A DNA stretch of 64,000 nt from Parelaphostrongylus tenuis (Eukaryota; Nematoda; Chromadorea; Rhabditida; Metastrongylidae), in the NCBI GenBank assembly GCA_019055375.1, contig JAHQIW010003679.1, positions 124,001 through 188,000 of the forward strand, read 5' to 3'. Made by a program: the position numbers and the translations under genes. Positions 63,494 to 64,000 of the stretch are shown piece by piece; the first letter of the stretch is position 1, and each line of letters opens with the position of its first letter. The notes beneath the pieces are model-generated. The model saw only the letters and a program-made list of their open reading frames with translations, had not been told where the DNA came from and made no database searches.

Positions 63494-63812
63494 TGGAACT
63501 ATCCAAGGCTGAAATTCATCTCCTGCCCCTTTATTGCTGGAAATTGGGTGTCAGCACACCTCAGGCTTATCGACAATTTTGCGAAGAGTGCGGTGGCAAA
63601 AGCTTTGATATTCGTACAGTTCAGCGTTAGCTCAAGGCATTTCGTGAAGGAAGAGATCGATTACCCGAGAAGGCAAGTGAAAGTCGTTCACGAGATGTCG
63701 ATTGCCAAGCAGCTGTCGCTCGATCTCAGGAAGATCCATCGATGAATTGTCAGATGTTGGCTGACGAGTTTGCTTGTGATCCAATGGCGATTCGACACAT
63801 TCTCCAGTCATG
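63494..63812 (+). pseudogene. mariner-like transposase N-terminal relic 4
   Basis: The frame MELSKAEIHLLPLYCWKLGV, then TPQAYRQFCEECG, then RTVQR fits the first helix-turn-helix of mariner transposases. A TAG replaces the Trp codon of the conserved W..F..G block, which continues LKAFREGRDRLPEKASES. The second helix-turn-helix follows (NCQMLADEFACDPMAIRHIL). A stop comes soon after, and no catalytic domain is present. Confidence 0.65.
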
Positions 63813-64000
63813 ATGTGAAAAACGATTATTTAAACTTTTGAGTTCTCCTTTATTTGGGCTTAACTGGTGTATAAATGAATTTTTTTCATGCATTCTGATA
63901 TTACTACACGGCTTTCCCGACAATCTGTTATATTACTGCCTATCAAGAGAAGTGGGCACTTTTACGTTATCCGCTCTTTGTTTTGAACCACTGAAATCAT
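63813..64000. other. Unassigned sequence to the window end
   Basis: A/T-rich, with no further transposase motif. Confidence 0.3.

Noticed and set aside
1..64000. CRISPR arrays, operons, bacterial promoters or integrons
   Set aside because: None are present; introns, pol III SINEs and eukaryotic transposons mark the window as animal nuclear DNA.

Overview
This window looks like repeat-rich nematode nuclear DNA, most likely from a strongylid (hookworm-like) parasite. The support is threefold: exons bounded by TTTTCAG-type acceptors and GTAAG-type donors, an SPOP-like MATH-BTB gene of the kind nematodes expand, and a mix of RTE, BEL/Pao, Penelope-like, mariner and piggyBac relics. The species call is inference. 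There is nothing prokaryotic here: no operons, ribosome binding sites or CRISPR arrays.

Two multi-exon host genes can be rebuilt. On the + strand, 4506-24910 carries the 3' part of a RhoGAP gene. It has the end of the GAP domain, a Ser/Arg-rich tail and a stop at 24908-24910. Its seven visible exons total about 1 kb and are spread over 20 kb, including an apparent 13.9 kb intron (10714-24611) filled with transposable elements. On the - strand, 37949-34286 carries a complete-looking ten-exon MATH-BTB-BACK gene with a splice acceptor directly before its ATG. An extra base in a homopolymer at 37300-37306 breaks its MATH frame. A tRNA-Ser(GCT) gene lies at 63158-63238.

Most of the rest is mobile DNA. 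RTE-type LINE copies lie at 1-1124, 5713-7870, 13530-13980, 15091-15632, 41781-44976 (full length, with a perfect 11-bp target-site duplication) and 62362-62695. A second RTE-like family is at 29000-29620, a Penelope-like element (RT plus GIY-YIG) at 11590-12850, and BEL/Pao at 2640-3370. DNA transposon relics are four mariner/Tc1 fragments and one piggyBac. Fourteen copies of a ~290-bp tRNA-headed SINE (SINE-A) and a second, cloverleaf-like tRNA-derived family (SINE-B) are scattered throughout.

Two structures stand out. One is a dispersed repeat carrying a hammerhead-ribozyme-like core (2236-2282, 39977-40003, 40181-40222, 45397-45440, 47829-47872); its stem II changes sequence between copies while still pairing. 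The other is a family of 0.65-0.85 kb near-palindromic foldback elements with at least six copies (8785, 19108, 33640, 35205, 51401 and 53770). One lies inside a BTB-gene intron, and one is interrupted by a SINE-B insertion with its own duplication.

No alignment or folding program was run. Family calls rest on motifs read by eye, and boundaries of decayed repeats are accurate only to tens of bases.
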